From: Xylophilus sp.
GTDB taxonomy: Bacteria; Pseudomonadota; Gammaproteobacteria; Burkholderiales; Burkholderiaceae_C
Assembly: GCA_009914555.1 (NCBI GenBank)
Contig: WNDY01000001.1
Location: 186,001-250,000 of the forward strand
Reading direction: 5' to 3'
Length of the DNA: 64,000 nt
Under the pieces are notes generated by a model, which worked only from the letters and a program-made list of their open reading frames with translations, made no database searches and was not told the origin of the DNA. The first letter of the stretch is position 1; each line of letters begins with the position of its first letter. The position numbers and the translations under genes are program-made. Below are positions 1-8,821 of the stretch, in pieces.

Positions 1-66
1 GGTCGCGGTGCCCACGGCCGCGAGGCCGAGGGCGACGAACAGCAGGCGTTTTTTGCGGGGCGTCAT
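1..66 (-). CDS. ccmE: CcmE haem chaperone, N-terminal fragment cut by the window edge
   Basis: Only the first 22 codons are present; the gene continues to the left of the window. The reading begins MTPRKKRLL and runs into a hydrophobic stretch, as expected for the cytoplasmic basic tip and membrane anchor of CcmE, the periplasmic protein that holds haem covalently and passes it to CcmF. The ATG overlaps the ccmD stop as ATGA, which supports the start and translational coupling. The haem-binding His is outside the window, so the name rests on the N-terminus and on position directly after ccmD. Confidence 0.85.
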   Translation of the reverse strand, partial: MTPRKKRLLFVALGLAAVGTAT

Positions 67-182
67 GGCCGTGCGTCCCGGGTGCGCCGGCAGCGGCGCC
101 ACAGCAGCAGCACCTCGGCCGCCAGCAGCAGGCCCGAGACGCCGCAGGCGAGCAGGAGGAAGAAAGCGTGGGTCGTCGTCAT
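63..182 (-). CDS. ccmD: CcmD small membrane protein of haem export
   Basis: A 39-residue protein with one central membrane segment (about residues 5-27) followed by an Arg-rich tail (WRRCRRTR), the usual build of CcmD. In the family it holds haem-loaded CcmE to CcmC and helps release holo-CcmE from the CcmABCD ABC complex. The start at 182 gives a 4-base overlap with the ccmC stop, and the stop overlaps ccmE by 4 bases. Sequence conservation in CcmD is poor, so order in the operon carries most of the weight. It is too short for most gene finders. Confidence 0.85.
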   Translation of the reverse strand: MTTTHAFFLLLACGVSGLLLAAEVLLLWRRCRRTRDARP

Positions 183-943
183 GGCTGTCGTTCCAGTGCC
201 GCGCGCTCCTCGATCAGGCAGCGGGTGCGCGCAAGGGCCACGGCGATGCTGTAGGCCCAGCAGGCCAGCGCCATGCAGACGAGGCCGGCGAGCATGGTGT
301 GCGTCATCGACGGCGCGGCGTCGAGGCGGATCGACGCGCCCTGGTGCAGCGTGCTCCACCACTGCACCGAGAAATAGATGATCGGCACGTTGACCACGCC
401 GGCCAGCAGCAGGATCGCGCCGGCGCCGTCAGCGCGCTGCGGATTCTCGATGGCCGACACGAGGCCGAGGTAGCCGAGGTAGAGGAACAGCAGGATCAGC
501 TCCGAGGTGAGCCGCGCGTCCCAGACCCACCAGGTGCCCCAGGTGGGCTTGCCCCAGACGGCGCCGGTCCACAGCGCGATCACGGTGAACACCGCGCCCG
601 TCGGTGCGAGCGCGCGCGACAGCAGCGGCGACAGCCGCGTGTGCAGCACCAGGCCGGCGGCCGCATGGAAGGCCGCGACGAGGTAGAGGAACATCGACAT
701 CCAGGCCGCCGGCACGTGCAGGAAGAGGATGCGGTAGACCTCGCCCTGCTGGTGGTCGGTCGGCGCCACGACGAAGCCGAGCCAGAGGCCGGCGATGGCC
801 AGCAGCACCGCGGCCGCGGCGAACCACGGGATCCAGCGGCCGGCGAAGGCATGGAAGACGACCGGCGAGGCCAGCCGGCGCCAGCCGCCGCTGTGGCGGT
901 GGGCGGCAGGCCGCAGCGATGAAGTCTGTATGTGAATGCTCAT
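179..943 (-). CDS. ccmC: CcmC haem exporter membrane protein
   Basis: This 254-residue polytopic membrane protein carries the tryptophan-rich WGTWWVWD signature of the haem-handling protein family at residues 135-142, with periplasmic-loop His candidates near 76 (HVPAAW) and 200. CcmC presents haem to CcmE for covalent attachment in system I cytochrome c maturation. Six membrane segments can be picked out by eye. The gene starts 10 bases after the ccmB stop and overlaps ccmD by 4 bases. The first 40 or so residues are longer and more basic than in many CcmC proteins; no better internal start is obvious. Confidence 0.95.
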   Translation of the reverse strand: MSIHIQTSSLRPAAHRHSGGWRRLASPVVFHAFAGRWIPWFAAAAVLLAIAGLWLGFVVAPTDHQQGEVYRILFLHVPAAWMSMFLYLVAAFHAAAGLVLHTRLSPLLSRALAPTGAVFTVIALWTGAVWGKPTWGTWWVWDARLTSELILLFLYLGYLGLVSAIENPQRADGAGAILLLAGVVNVPIIYFSVQWWSTLHQGASIRLDAAPSMTHTMLAGLVCMALACWAYSIAVALARTRCLIEERAALERQP

Positions 944-953
944 GAGGGTTCGC

Positions 954-1625
954 TTATTCCAGCGCCAGCCGCAGCGCCGCGGCGCAGGCCCAGGGAACGA
1001 GGAAGGCCGCCAGCGACAGGCAGGCGCCCAGCAGGCTCAGGTGCGCGCCCGTGGGCAGGCCCTGCTGGCTGGCGGCCACGGCGGCGCAGCCGAACACCAG
1101 CGGCGGCACGGCCAGCGGCGGCACGGCCAGCGGCAGCACGATCAGCGCGAGCAGCACGTGGCCCGAGAGGCCCAGCGTGAGCGCGGCGCCGAGCGCGCCG
1201 ACCAGCGTGAGCGTCGGCGTGCCGAGCAGCAGCGCGAGCACCAGCACGCCGACGGTCTCGGCCGGCAGGCCGTACTGCAGCGCCAGCAGCGGCGCGACCA
1301 CGATCAGCGGCACGCAGGTGATGCACCAGTGCGCGGCGATCTTTGCGGCCACGAGTCCGGTGAGGCCATGCGGCGAGACCAGCCACTGCTCGAGGTTGCC
1401 GTCGGCCAGGTCCGGCTCGAACAGGCGGTTAAACGAGATCAGCACCGCCAGCAGCGCCGCGACCCAGACGACGCCGGGGCCGATCGCGCGCAGCAGCGCG
1501 GCGTCCGGCCCGATGACCAGCGGGAACAAGCTGCCGACGAGGATGAAGAAGACCAGCCCGCTGAGCGCGTCGGAAGGGCGGCGCTGCGCGACCAGGAATT
1601 CGCGCTGGAAGACGGCGGTCAGCAT
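954..1625 (-). CDS. ccmB: CcmB haem ABC exporter membrane subunit
   Basis: A 223-residue integral membrane protein with about six hydrophobic segments and the CcmB-typical cytoplasmic stretch [16 protein letters not shown] around residues 67-82. CcmB is the permease partner of the ATPase CcmA; with CcmC and CcmD it releases holo-CcmE. Its start overlaps the end of ccmA by 7 bases. Length and order match the family. Confidence 0.95.
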   Translation of the reverse strand: MLTAVFQREFLVAQRRPSDALSGLVFFILVGSLFPLVIGPDAALLRAIGPGVVWVAALLAVLISFNRLFEPDLADGNLEQWLVSPHGLTGLVAAKIAAHWCITCVPLIVVAPLLALQYGLPAETVGVLVLALLLGTPTLTLVGALGAALTLGLSGHVLLALIVLPLAVPPLAVPPLVFGCAAVAASQQGLPTGAHLSLLGACLSLAAFLVPWACAAALRLALE

Positions 1626-2317
1626 GCGAAGGCCTCCACGTCCTCGGGCGGCGGCGCGGCCGGCGACGGCTGCGGCAGCGCGTCGAGCTGCAGCGTGCGC
1701 AGCATCGTGGCCGGCACGCCGAGCGGGCGGTGGGTGGCGATGACCGCGGCGCCGCCGTGTTCCAGATGGGCGGTCAGCTGCGCGTCCAGCAGGTCTTCGC
1801 TCGCGCGGTCCAGCGCGGCATAGGGTTCGTCGAGCAGCCAGAGCGCGCGCTGTCCGAGCGTCACCCGCGCCAGGGCGAGCCGCCGGCGCTGGCCCTGCGA
1901 CAGGCGGCGCACCGGCTGGCCGGCCAGCGCGGCCAGGCCCCAGGTGGCGAGCGCCGCGGGCACGGCCTCGGCCGGCGCACCGCCCGACAGCCGCAGCCCG
2001 AGCCGCAGGTTCTCGGCGGCGCTCAGGTGCGGGCTCAGGCCGTTCAAGTGGCCGAGGTAGGCCATCTGCGCCGCGTAGCCGGCATCGACAGGGCGCAGCC
2101 GGCGCCCGTTCCAGTGCAGCTCGCCGGCGGAGGCGGGCGTCAGGCCGGCCAGCAGCCGCAGCAGGCTGGTCTTGCCGCTGCCGTTGGCGCCGCGCAGTTC
2201 GAGCACCTGTCCGGCGCGCAGGTCGAAGTCCACCAGCGGCAGCACGTTGCGGCCGCCGCGCCGGCAGCGCACCCCTGCGGCGGCCAACCGCAGGCCGTCG
2301 TCATGAGGGCTTGGCAT
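1619..2317 (-). CDS. ccmA: CcmA haem ABC exporter ATP-binding subunit
   Basis: A 232-residue ABC ATPase: Walker [10 protein letters not shown] at residues 43-51, signature LSQGQ at 139-143, Walker B with LLDEP at about 161-165, and a switch His in THRP near 195. It powers the CcmABCD step that frees holo-CcmE. The ATG at 2317 overlaps the last 17 bases of napC; the frame stays open far upstream, but that extension is a shadow of napC. Overlap with napC ties haem export directly to nitrate reductase expression, as in the E. coli nap-ccm operon. Confidence 0.93.
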   Translation of the reverse strand: MPSPHDDGLRLAAAGVRCRRGGRNVLPLVDFDLRAGQVLELRGANGSGKTSLLRLLAGLTPASAGELHWNGRRLRPVDAGYAAQMAYLGHLNGLSPHLSAAENLRLGLRLSGGAPAEAVPAALATWGLAALAGQPVRRLSQGQRRRLALARVTLGQRALWLLDEPYAALDRASEDLLDAQLTAHLEHGGAAVIATHRPLGVPATMLRTLQLDALPQPSPAAPPPEDVEAFAC

Positions 2318-2957
2318 CGCCGACCCGCAGCGGCGCATCGGCCTTGGGCGGGATCTGGCCGGGGGTGTCGGTGGGCGCTTCACCGGGCGGCACGTGGGGC
2401 AGCCGGTGGGCGATACCCTTGTGGCAGTCGATGCAGGTCTTCTCCTTGTTGGCCAGGTAGGTCGAATGCATGTTCTGCGCACGCACGCTCTGGCGGGTGA
2501 AGTCCATCGAGTCGTAGTTGTGGCAGTTGCGGCATTCGAGCGAGTCGTTGGCCTTGAGCCGCGCCCATTCGTGCTGCGCGAGCTCCAGGCGCTTGTCGAG
2601 GAACTTCTCGCGCGTGTTGATCGTGCCGAAGATCTTGCCCCAGACCTCCTTGGACGCCTGCATCTTGCGGGCGATCTTGTCGGTCCAGTTGTGCGGCACG
2701 TGGCAGTTCGAGCACACGGCGCGCACGCCCGAACGGTTGGTGTAGTGGATCGTGCTCTTGAGTTCGGCAAACACGTTGTCGCGCATCTCGTGGCAGCCGG
2801 TACAGAACTTCTCGGTGTTGGTGAGTTCCATGGCCGTGTTGAAGGCGCCCCAGAAGATGACACCGCCGATGAAGCCGCCGATGGTGAGAAAACCCAGGCT
2901 GAAGTGGACGCTCGGGCGGCGGATCACCAGCCAGTAGCGCTTGAGAAGATTCAGCAT
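2301..2957 (-). CDS. napC: NapC tetrahaem quinol dehydrogenase
   Basis: A 218-residue member of the NapC/NirT family. One N-terminal membrane anchor (residues about 19-38) is followed by four CxxCH haem sites: CTGCH 52-56, CSNCH 82-86, CRNCH 142-146 and CIDCH 175-179. It oxidises membrane quinol and passes electrons to the NapAB complex in the periplasm. There is no napGH, so NapC is the only visible route from quinol. It starts 7 bases after the napB stop. The C-terminal tail is rich in Pro and variable. Confidence 0.97.
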   Translation of the reverse strand: MLNLLKRYWLVIRRPSVHFSLGFLTIGGFIGGVIFWGAFNTAMELTNTEKFCTGCHEMRDNVFAELKSTIHYTNRSGVRAVCSNCHVPHNWTDKIARKMQASKEVWGKIFGTINTREKFLDKRLELAQHEWARLKANDSLECRNCHNYDSMDFTRQSVRAQNMHSTYLANKEKTCIDCHKGIAHRLPHVPPGEAPTDTPGQIPPKADAPLRVGDAKPS

Positions 2958-2964
2958 GCCCGGC

Positions 2965-3450
2965 TCACTTCGCCTTCGTCCCCGATGACCGCTGGATCAC
3001 CGTGTCGATGTCCTGGAAGGTGTTCGGCACGATCGGGTTCACCGGCTCCTGCGCCACGTGGCACTGCATGCAGAAGTAGCGTCGCGTGGAGATCTGCCCG
3101 AGCACCCGGCCGTCGCGGTCCATGTAGTGGGTGATGCTGACCGGCACGGCCTGCGACACCTCGACCTTGGAGCGCGCATGGCAGTCCATGCACTTGTTGA
3201 AGTTCTTGTCGATCTGGTAGCCGTCCACGCGGTGCGGGATGACCGGCGGCTGCATCGCATAGTTGCGGGTACGGCGCACGTCGTCGTTGACCGAGTTGCC
3301 GAGCAGCGGAGGCTTGGTCGACTCGGTGATCGGCGTGGGGCCGCGCGCCGCGTCGATGAACGTGCGGCCGGTTTGGGGCTGCTGCTGGGCCACCGCGGCG
3401 GTGGCGCACAGGAACAGGAAGAGGGCGAGGCGTCGCAAAAAGGCGGTCAT
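2965..3450 (-). CDS. napB: NapB dihaem cytochrome c subunit of periplasmic nitrate reductase
   Basis: A 161-residue secreted protein with a Sec-type signal peptide (hydrophobic core residues 8-20, probable cleavage after AVA/AQ) and two CxxCH sites, CMDCH at 87-91 and CMQCH at 127-131. NapB receives electrons from NapC and feeds the NapA iron-sulphur cluster. It lies 19 bases downstream of napA and 7 bases upstream of napC, fully in operon. Length and haem spacing are normal for the family. Confidence 0.96.
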   Translation of the reverse strand: MTAFLRRLALFLFLCATAAVAQQQPQTGRTFIDAARGPTPITESTKPPLLGNSVNDDVRRTRNYAMQPPVIPHRVDGYQIDKNFNKCMDCHARSKVEVSQAVPVSITHYMDRDGRVLGQISTRRYFCMQCHVAQEPVNPIVPNTFQDIDTVIQRSSGTKAK

Positions 3451-3469
3451 GTCCGATGCTCCTCGCGGC

Positions 3470-5965
3470 TCAGACCTTCACGATCTTGACTGCGCACTTC
3501 TTGAAGTCCGTTTGCAGGGAGATCGGATCGGTGGCGTCGAGCGTGACCTTGTTGATGAGCTGGCTCGCATCGAACCAGGGGATAAAGACCAGGCCGCGCG
3601 GCGGCTTGTTGCGCCCGCGCGTTTCCACGCGGGTGCGCATCTTGCCGCGCCGCGAGGCCACTTCGACCTCGCTGCCGCGGCGCACGCCGAGCGCGTCGGC
3701 GTCCTCGGGGTGCATGTAGCACAGCGCATGCGGCACGGCGCGGTTGAGCTCGGGCACGCGGCGCGTCATCGAGCCCGAGTGCCAGTGCTCCAGCACGCGG
3801 CCGGTGGACAGCCAGAACGGGAACTCCTGGTCCGGCACCTCGGCCGGCGGCTCGTAGGGCAGGGCGTAGATGTTGGCCTTGCCGTCCTTGTTGCCATAGA
3901 ACTGGTAGCCCGTGCCGGCCTTGACGTAGGGGTCGGAACCTTCGCGGTAGCGCCAGCGCGTCTCCTTGCCGTTGACCACTGGCCAGCGCAGGCCGCGGGC
4001 CTGGTGGTAGTCGTCGAACGGCGCGAGGTCGTGGCCGTGGCCGCGGCCGAAGGTGGCGTATTCCTCGAACAGGCCCTTTTGCACATAGAAGCCGAAGGCC
4101 TTGGCTTCGGCGTTCGCATAGTCCGGGGAGACGTCCTCGAGCGGGAACTTGTCGACCTGGCGGTTGCGGTAGAGCACGTCGTAGAGCGTCTTGCCGCGCA
4201 GCTCGGGCTGCTTGGCGATGAGCGCCTCGGGCCAGACCTCTTCGACCTTGAAGCGCTTGGAGAACTCGATGAGCTGCCAGAGGTCGGAGCGGGCCTCGCC
4301 GGGCGCGTTGACCAGCTGGTGCCAGAAGTGGGTGCGGCGTTCGGCGTTGCCGTAGGCGCCTTCCTTCTCGACCCACATCGCGCTCGGCAGGATCAGGTCG
4401 GCGGCGACGGCGGTGACCGTCGGGTAGGCGTCGGAGACGACGATGAAGTTGGCCGGGTTGCGGTAGCCGTTGTAGCCCTCCTTCATGAGGTTGGCGCCGG
4501 CCTGCAGGTTGTTGTTGACCATCACCCAGTAGGCATTGAGCTTGCCGTCGGTGAGCATGCGGCTTTGCAGCACGGCGTGGTAGCCGGGCTTGGCCGGGAT
4601 GGTGCCTTCAGGCAGCTTCCAGATGTGCTCGGCGTGGGCGCGGTGCTCGGGGTTGGTCACCACCATGTCGGCCGGCAGGCGGTGCGAGAAGGTGCCGACC
4701 TCGCGCGCGGTGCCGCAGGCCGACGGCTGGCCGGTCAGCGAGAACGGGCTGTTGCCGGGGTTGGCGATCTTGCCGGTCAGCAGGTGGATGTTGTAGACGA
4801 GGTTGTTGGCCCAAGTGCCGCGCGTGTGCTGGTTGAAGCCCATGGTCCAGAACGAGACGACTTTGGTCTTCGGGTCGGCATAGAGCTCGGCGAGCGCGAG
4901 CAGCCGGTTCTTGGGCACGCCGGTGAGGTCGGCGGTGTAGTCCAGCGTGTAGGTCGAGACGAACTTGGCGTATTCGTCGAACGTGATCGGCTTGGAGCCG
5001 TTGGGATCGTCGGCGTTCTTGGCCGCCTTCTGCAGCGGATGCTCCGGGCGCAGGCCGTAACCGATGTCGGCGTTGCCGAGCTTGAAGTTGGTGTGCTTGT
5101 TGACGAAGTCTTTGTTGACCCGGTTCGTCGAGATGATGTGGTGCGCGATGAAGTTCAGGATCGCGAGGTCGGTCTGCGGCTTTAACGTGAGTTCGATGTC
5201 GGCGAGCTCGTAGGAGCGGTGCTCGAAGGTCGAGAGCACGGCGACCTTGACGTTCGGGCCGCTCAGGCGGCGGTCGGTCACGCGGGTCCACAGCACCGGG
5301 TGCATCTCGGCCATGTTGGAGCCCCAGAGCACGAAGGCGGTGGCGGCCTCGATGTCGTCGTAGCAGCCCATCGGCTCGTCCATGCCGAAGGTGCGCATGA
5401 AGCCGGTCACGGCCGAGGCCATGCAGTGGCGCGCGTTCGGGTCGAGGTTGTTGGAGCGGAAGCCCGCCTTTATGAGCTTCGACGCGGCGTAGCCTTCCCA
5501 GACGGTCCACTGGCCCGAGCCGAACATGCCCACGGCCGTCGGGCCCTTTTCCTTGAGCACCTTCTTGAACTGCGCGGCCATCACGTCGAAGGCCTTGTCC
5601 CAGGAGACCGGCTGGAACTCGCCGTCCTTGGCGTACTGGCCGTTCTTCATGCGCAGCAGCGGCGTGGTCAGCCGGTCGGCGCCGTACATGATCTTCGAGA
5701 GGAAGTAGCCCTTGACGCAGTTGAGGCCGCGGTTCACCTCGGCCTCCGGGTCGCCCTGGGTGGCCACGACGCGGTTGTCCTTGACGGCCACGGTCACGCC
5801 GCAGCCGGTACCGCAGAAGCGGCACGGGGCCTTCGACCAGGTCAGCTGCGAGGCGTCGGCATAGCTGTTGCCGGTGCCCTGGGCCTCGGCGATGGGGATG
5901 CCGGCCACGGTGCCGGCTGCGGCGGCGGCGGACTGCCGCACGAAATCACGTCGGGTTGTCGACAT
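3470..5965 (-). CDS. napA: NapA periplasmic nitrate reductase catalytic subunit
   Basis: An 831-residue molybdoprotein that reduces nitrate to nitrite in the periplasm. A twin-arginine signal is at the start (TTRRDF, residues 3-8). The [4Fe-4S] ligands are Cys48, Cys51, Cys55 and Cys83 (CRFCGTGC and LNCVKGY), and the molybdenum ligand is probably Cys181 in NARHCMAS. The bis-MGD domains follow at full length. The start overlaps the end of napD by 20 bases, fitting NapD's role as the Tat chaperone for this signal peptide. No truncation or frame break is visible. Confidence 0.97.
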   Translation of the reverse strand: MSTTRRDFVRQSAAAAAGTVAGIPIAEAQGTGNSYADASQLTWSKAPCRFCGTGCGVTVAVKDNRVVATQGDPEAEVNRGLNCVKGYFLSKIMYGADRLTTPLLRMKNGQYAKDGEFQPVSWDKAFDVMAAQFKKVLKEKGPTAVGMFGSGQWTVWEGYAASKLIKAGFRSNNLDPNARHCMASAVTGFMRTFGMDEPMGCYDDIEAATAFVLWGSNMAEMHPVLWTRVTDRRLSGPNVKVAVLSTFEHRSYELADIELTLKPQTDLAILNFIAHHIISTNRVNKDFVNKHTNFKLGNADIGYGLRPEHPLQKAAKNADDPNGSKPITFDEYAKFVSTYTLDYTADLTGVPKNRLLALAELYADPKTKVVSFWTMGFNQHTRGTWANNLVYNIHLLTGKIANPGNSPFSLTGQPSACGTAREVGTFSHRLPADMVVTNPEHRAHAEHIWKLPEGTIPAKPGYHAVLQSRMLTDGKLNAYWVMVNNNLQAGANLMKEGYNGYRNPANFIVVSDAYPTVTAVAADLILPSAMWVEKEGAYGNAERRTHFWHQLVNAPGEARSDLWQLIEFSKRFKVEEVWPEALIAKQPELRGKTLYDVLYRNRQVDKFPLEDVSPDYANAEAKAFGFYVQKGLFEEYATFGRGHGHDLAPFDDYHQARGLRWPVVNGKETRWRYREGSDPYVKAGTGYQFYGNKDGKANIYALPYEPPAEVPDQEFPFWLSTGRVLEHWHSGSMTRRVPELNRAVPHALCYMHPEDADALGVRRGSEVEVASRRGKMRTRVETRGRNKPPRGLVFIPWFDASQLINKVTLDATDPISLQTDFKKCAVKIVKV

Positions 5966-6251
5966 TGGGGATCTCCGTATTCAGGGATTCGAGCGGTTCG
6001 GCGTGCTGGTACACCATCGCTACATTGATGACGCCATGCGCCTGCTGGATCGCCGAGACCAGGTCCACGATGGCTGCGGCCGAAGGCGCTTCGAGCGTGA
6101 CCACGCGCTTGCCGTTGGCGTCCGATCCATGGATGCGGGCGCCGGGCAGGGCGGTGATGAACGCGTCGACCGCCTGCGCATCGCCCGGCTGGGCATGCAC
6201 GACGAGGCTCGTGATGTGCAGTTCTTCCTTGTCTGGAGGAATGCCGTGCAT
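5946..6251 (-). CDS. napD: NapD signal-peptide chaperone for NapA
   Basis: A 101-residue cytoplasmic protein with the NapD fold pattern: [11 protein letters not shown] near the N-terminus, a central LPGARIHG, and the KRVVTLEA strand. NapD binds the Tat signal of NapA and delays export until the cofactor is inserted. The ATG at 6251 was chosen because it lies 2 bases after the napE stop and gives the normal family length; the frame is open further upstream only as a shadow of napE and its leader. Confidence 0.93.
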   Translation of the reverse strand: MHGIPPDKEELHITSLVVHAQPGDAQAVDAFITALPGARIHGSDANGKRVVTLEAPSAAAIVDLVSAIQQAHGVINVAMVYQHAEPLESLNTEIPNVDNPT

Positions 6252-6253
6252 CG

Positions 6254-6433
6254 CTACATGCCCGGGGGGCCGGCGAACATCTGGTAGATCCAGACGGCGA
6301 AGCCATAGCTCGCGATCGTCAGTACCGAGAGGATCGGCACCATGACGATGGCGAGGAAGACGAAGCTGCGCAGTTCTTCCTTCCGCGTGGAAGGGGGCGC
6401 ATTGGGGGGGAGATGTAAGAGGGTACGGAGCAT
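6254..6433 (-). CDS. napE: NapE small membrane protein, first gene of the nap operon
   Basis: A 59-residue protein, read MLRTLLHLPPN... , with a cytoplasmic stretch containing RKEELRSF (about residues 17-24) followed by one long membrane segment and a short tail AGPPGM. This pattern, a KEE-x-R-x-F lead into a single membrane helix, is typical of NapE, a small nap-operon protein of unclear role. It ends 2 bases before napD and would be the promoter-proximal gene. It is easily missed because of its size. Confidence 0.85.
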   Translation of the reverse strand: MLRTLLHLPPNAPPSTRKEELRSFVFLAIVMVPILSVLTIASYGFAVWIYQMFAGPPGM

Positions 6434-6509
6434 CGTGGTCTCCAGCGCTGTGGCTGTGGGGCAGCCCGGCCGTGTGCTCAGGTTGTACCAGGGGCGGTAC
6501 GGCGGTCAC

Positions 6510-6523
6510 ATGACAAAAGTCAA
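6510..6523. promoter_or_regulatory. FNR/DNR-like box, nap-proximal
   Basis: The 14 bases read ATGAC-AAAA-GTCAA, an inverted repeat with one mismatch to the TTGAY-N4-RTCAA pattern bound by FNR, ANR and DNR-type regulators. It lies 77 bases upstream of the napE ATG. A second box lies 50 bases further upstream, centre to centre. Which of the Crp-FNR family proteins binds is not shown by the sequence. Confidence 0.55.
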
Positions 6524-6559
6524 GAAATGCTCCGTTCGGGTGCACTCGACCGTATTTAT

Positions 6560-6573
6560 TTGACTTGTGTCAA
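6560..6573. promoter_or_regulatory. FNR/DNR-like box, perfect inverted repeat
   Basis: The 14 bases read TTGAC-TTGT-GTCAA, a perfect inverted repeat in the layout bound by FNR-family oxygen or nitric-oxide sensors (FNR prefers TTGAT, DNR/NNR tolerate TTGAC). It sits 127 bases upstream of napE. Paired with 6510-6523 it suggests anaerobic or NO-responsive control of the nap-ccm operon. Confidence 0.6.
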
Positions 6574-6684
6574 TTGTTGTGGGGGCGCGGCAATTGCATT
6601 GTGTTGCACGCGTTGCACAGCGCAGCGTGCATGGAGATTTTCCGGCGGCCGGTATGCTGCCTGGACGATAGAGCGCGCCGGAGA

Positions 6685-6698
6685 TTGATCCACATCAC
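6685..6698. promoter_or_regulatory. FNR-like box upstream of the hemerythrin gene
   Basis: TTGAT-CCAC-ATCAC matches nine of ten fixed positions of the FNR consensus TTGAT-N4-ATCAA. It lies 72 bases upstream of the ATG at 6770, a plausible activating position for the divergent hemerythrin gene. Together with the two nap-side boxes it makes a three-box divergent control region. Confidence 0.6.
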
Positions 6699-6769
6699 GG
6701 CACCGCGTCGCCGACCTGGCACGCTGGTCGCTTAGCCCCTCAGAAAGCGCCGTTGGACGCCCGTTTGCC

Positions 6770-7417
6770 ATGCCCCCGACCGACCACCCCAGCCTGCGCG
6801 CTATCCGCGAGGAGCACGCCACCCTCGCCGCCGTGCTGCGCGCGCTCCTGCACTTGGCCGACGAGGGGCCGGGCGACCGGCCCGAGGGATACTTCGACAC
6901 GCTGCGGGCGATGCTGTTCTACATCGACGAATTCCCCGAGCGGCAGCACCATCCGAAGGAGTCGGACCTGCTGTTCCCGCGCATCGCCCGGCTGGCGCCG
7001 GACACGATGGAGGTGATCGGCCAGCTGGAGCGCGAGCACATCGACGGCGAGGCGGAGGTGCGGGCGCTCCAGCATCGGCTGCTGGCCTGGGAACTGCTGG
7101 GCGAGCCGCGGCGGGCCGATTTCGTCCACGCGGCGCGGCGCTACGTGGAGTTCTACCTGGAGCACATGCGGCTCGAAGAGGTCGTGCTGCTGCCGATCGC
7201 CTGCGAGCTGCTGGGGCCCCAGGACTGGGCGGTGCTCGATGCCGCGTTCGCCGCGCAGGTCGATCCGCTGGGCGCGGACCGCGATCCGGCCTACGACCGG
7301 CTGTTCACCCGGATCGCGCAGCGCGCGCCGAAGGCGCTGGCGGCCGGCGTGCAGGCCGGCCTGGCGTGGCGCACGCCGGCCGCCGAAGCTGCATCCGCGG
7401 GGAGTATGAAGCCATAA
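6770..7417 (+). CDS. Hemerythrin (HHE)-domain protein
   Basis: A 215-residue, mostly helical protein with diiron-ligand motifs of the HHE family: REEH (residues about 13-16), RQHHPKESDLLFP, a second EH pair in LEREHIDGE, and HMRLEEVVLLP. Such proteins bind O2 or NO, or help repair iron-sulphur clusters; the exact role cannot be read here. The start at 6770 is preferred over 6753 because it begins at a family-like MPPTDHPSL. Divergence from nap and the FNR-like box 72 bases upstream point to expression under low oxygen or nitrosative conditions. The last codons (GSMKP, stop TAA) are contributed by the dispersed repeat at 7399. Confidence 0.85.
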   Translation: MPPTDHPSLRAIREEHATLAAVLRALLHLADEGPGDRPEGYFDTLRAMLFYIDEFPERQHHPKESDLLFPRIARLAPDTMEVIGQLEREHIDGEAEVRALQHRLLAWELLGEPRRADFVHAARRYVEFYLEHMRLEEVVLLPIACELLGPQDWAVLDAAFAAQVDPLGADRDPAYDRLFTRIAQRAPKALAAGVQAGLAWRTPAAEAASAGSMKP

Positions 7418-7465
7418 CGCCTGCTAAATGAGCCTGTTGGCCTCATCCTGCCCGGTGTATAAGCC
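7399..7465. repeat. Dispersed intergenic element, copy A
   Basis: Begins GGGGAGTATGAAGCC and ends CCCGGTGTATAAGCC, 67 bp. It supplies the last four codons and the TAA of the hemerythrin gene and ends 9 bases before the stop of the convergent Old Yellow Enzyme gene. It shares end motifs and length with copies at 11431, 19661, 21701, 39427, 49465, 54387 and 59614. Confidence 0.6.
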
Positions 7466-7474
7466 TGTGGACGT

Positions 7475-8587
7475 TCAGCCCAGCGCCGGATAGTCGATGT
7501 AGCCCTTCTCGCCGCCGCCGTAGAAGGTGGACTGGTCCCACGGGTTGAGCGGCGCGTTCTCCTGGAAGCGGCGCACCAGGTCGGGATTGGAGATGAAGGG
7601 CTTGCCGAAGGCGATGGCGTCGGCATGGCCGCTGGCGACGGCCTGCTCGGCGCGTTCCTTGTCGTAGCCGTTGTTGACGATCCAGGCGCCCTGGCCGCCG
7701 GCGTCGCGGTAGGCCTTCTTGAAGCGTTCGTAGTCGAAGGGGCGGTCGGGCAGTTCGCGCGGGCCGCCGGTGGCGCCTTCGATCACGTGGATGTAGGCCA
7801 GGCCGAGCGGCGCGAGCTGCCGCGCGACGTGCTCGAACAGCGGCTGCGGGTCCGCGTCCACGATGTCGTTGGCCGGGGTGACGGGCGACAGGCGGATGCC
7901 GACCTTGCCGGCGCCGATCGCGTCGGCCACGCGGCGCACGACTTCGAGCAGGAAGCGCGCGCGGTTCTCGATGCTGCCGCCGTAGTCGTCGGTGCGGCGG
8001 TTGGCGCCGGTCTTGAGGAACTGGTCGATCAGGTAGCCGTTGGCACCGTGGATCTCCACGCCGTCGAAGCCGGCCGTCTCCACCGCGTTGCGCGCGGCGG
8101 CGGCGTAGTCGTGGACGATGCCGGGGATCTCCTCGCTGCCCAGCGCACGCGGCTCGGAGGTGGCGGCGAAGTGGCCGGCGCCGGTCTTGCGATCGACCAG
8201 GTAGGTCTTGCTCTGGGCCTGCACGGCCGAGGGCGCGACAGGTGCGTCGTTGTCGGGCTGCAGGTCGGTGTGCGAGATGCGGCCCACGTGCCAGAGCTGG
8301 GTGACGATCGTGCCGCCCTTCGCATGCACCGCGTCGGTCACCTGCTTCCAGCCGTCGAGCTGCTCGGTGCCGTAGAGGCCCGGCACGTCGGCATAGCCCT
8401 GGCCCTGGTGGCTGATGGCGGTCGCCTCGGTGATCAGCAGGCCGGCCGTGGCGCGCTGGGCGTAGTAGGTCGCGGTGATGGGCTGCGGGATGGCGTCGGG
8501 CGAGCGGTTGCGCGTGAGCGGCGCGAGCACCACGCGGTTGGCCAGGTGCAGGCTGCCGGCGTTCAGGGGATCGTAGAGAGTGGTCAT
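7475..8587 (-). CDS. Old Yellow Enzyme family alkene reductase
   Basis: A 370-residue FMN-dependent (beta/alpha)8 enzyme that reduces activated C=C bonds, nitro compounds or N-ethylmaleimide with NAD(P)H. Seen: the N-terminal [10 protein letters not shown], the [10 protein letters not shown] strand, and the substrate-anion-binding HGAN pair in [15 protein letters not shown], followed by [10 protein letters not shown]. The ATG at 8587 gives the usual MTTLYDPL start; an upstream TTG would add eight residues and is less likely. It is closest in feel to NemA-type N-ethylmaleimide reductases. It is transcribed divergently from the ABC importer genes. Confidence 0.92.
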   Translation of the reverse strand: MTTLYDPLNAGSLHLANRVVLAPLTRNRSPDAIPQPITATYYAQRATAGLLITEATAISHQGQGYADVPGLYGTEQLDGWKQVTDAVHAKGGTIVTQLWHVGRISHTDLQPDNDAPVAPSAVQAQSKTYLVDRKTGAGHFAATSEPRALGSEEIPGIVHDYAAAARNAVETAGFDGVEIHGANGYLIDQFLKTGANRRTDDYGGSIENRARFLLEVVRRVADAIGAGKVGIRLSPVTPANDIVDADPQPLFEHVARQLAPLGLAYIHVIEGATGGPRELPDRPFDYERFKKAYRDAGGQGAWIVNNGYDKERAEQAVASGHADAIAFGKPFISNPDLVRRFQENAPLNPWDQSTFYGGGEKGYIDYPALG

Positions 8588-8723
8588 AGATGGTTCGCTT
8601 TCGTTGCGCAAGGGGGGAGAAGGAAGGGGACAGCCCCGAGCGTAATTAAAGCCCGCGTTTTGCGCAGCAGGCGGGGAGGCTGCAAGGGCAAGCGCTCTGT
8701 GCTAGCGCACAACAGCAGTGCCC

Positions 8724-8746
8724 GCTTATGCGCATCGCGGATAAGC
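8724..8746. promoter_or_regulatory. Inverted repeat in the divergent region before tauA
   Basis: GCTTAT and ATAAGC flank an 11-base spacer, 76 bases upstream of the tauA ATG. Such a repeat could be an operator for a LysR-type sulphur regulator (CysB or Cbl class), but this is inference from position only. A weak TAGAAT -10-like hexamer follows near 8788. Confidence 0.3.
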
Positions 8747-8821
8747 AAGCACCCAAGTGTCGCAAGGCGCGGCGGCGGCGCGTTCCTAGAATTTTTCCCT
8801 TTTCATCGCTGGAGGGAATCC

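Noticed and set aside
3263..5185. A 640-codon plus-strand frame opposite napA
   Set aside because: Mirror of napA codon bias; no motif, no Shine-Dalgarno, and it contradicts the operon.
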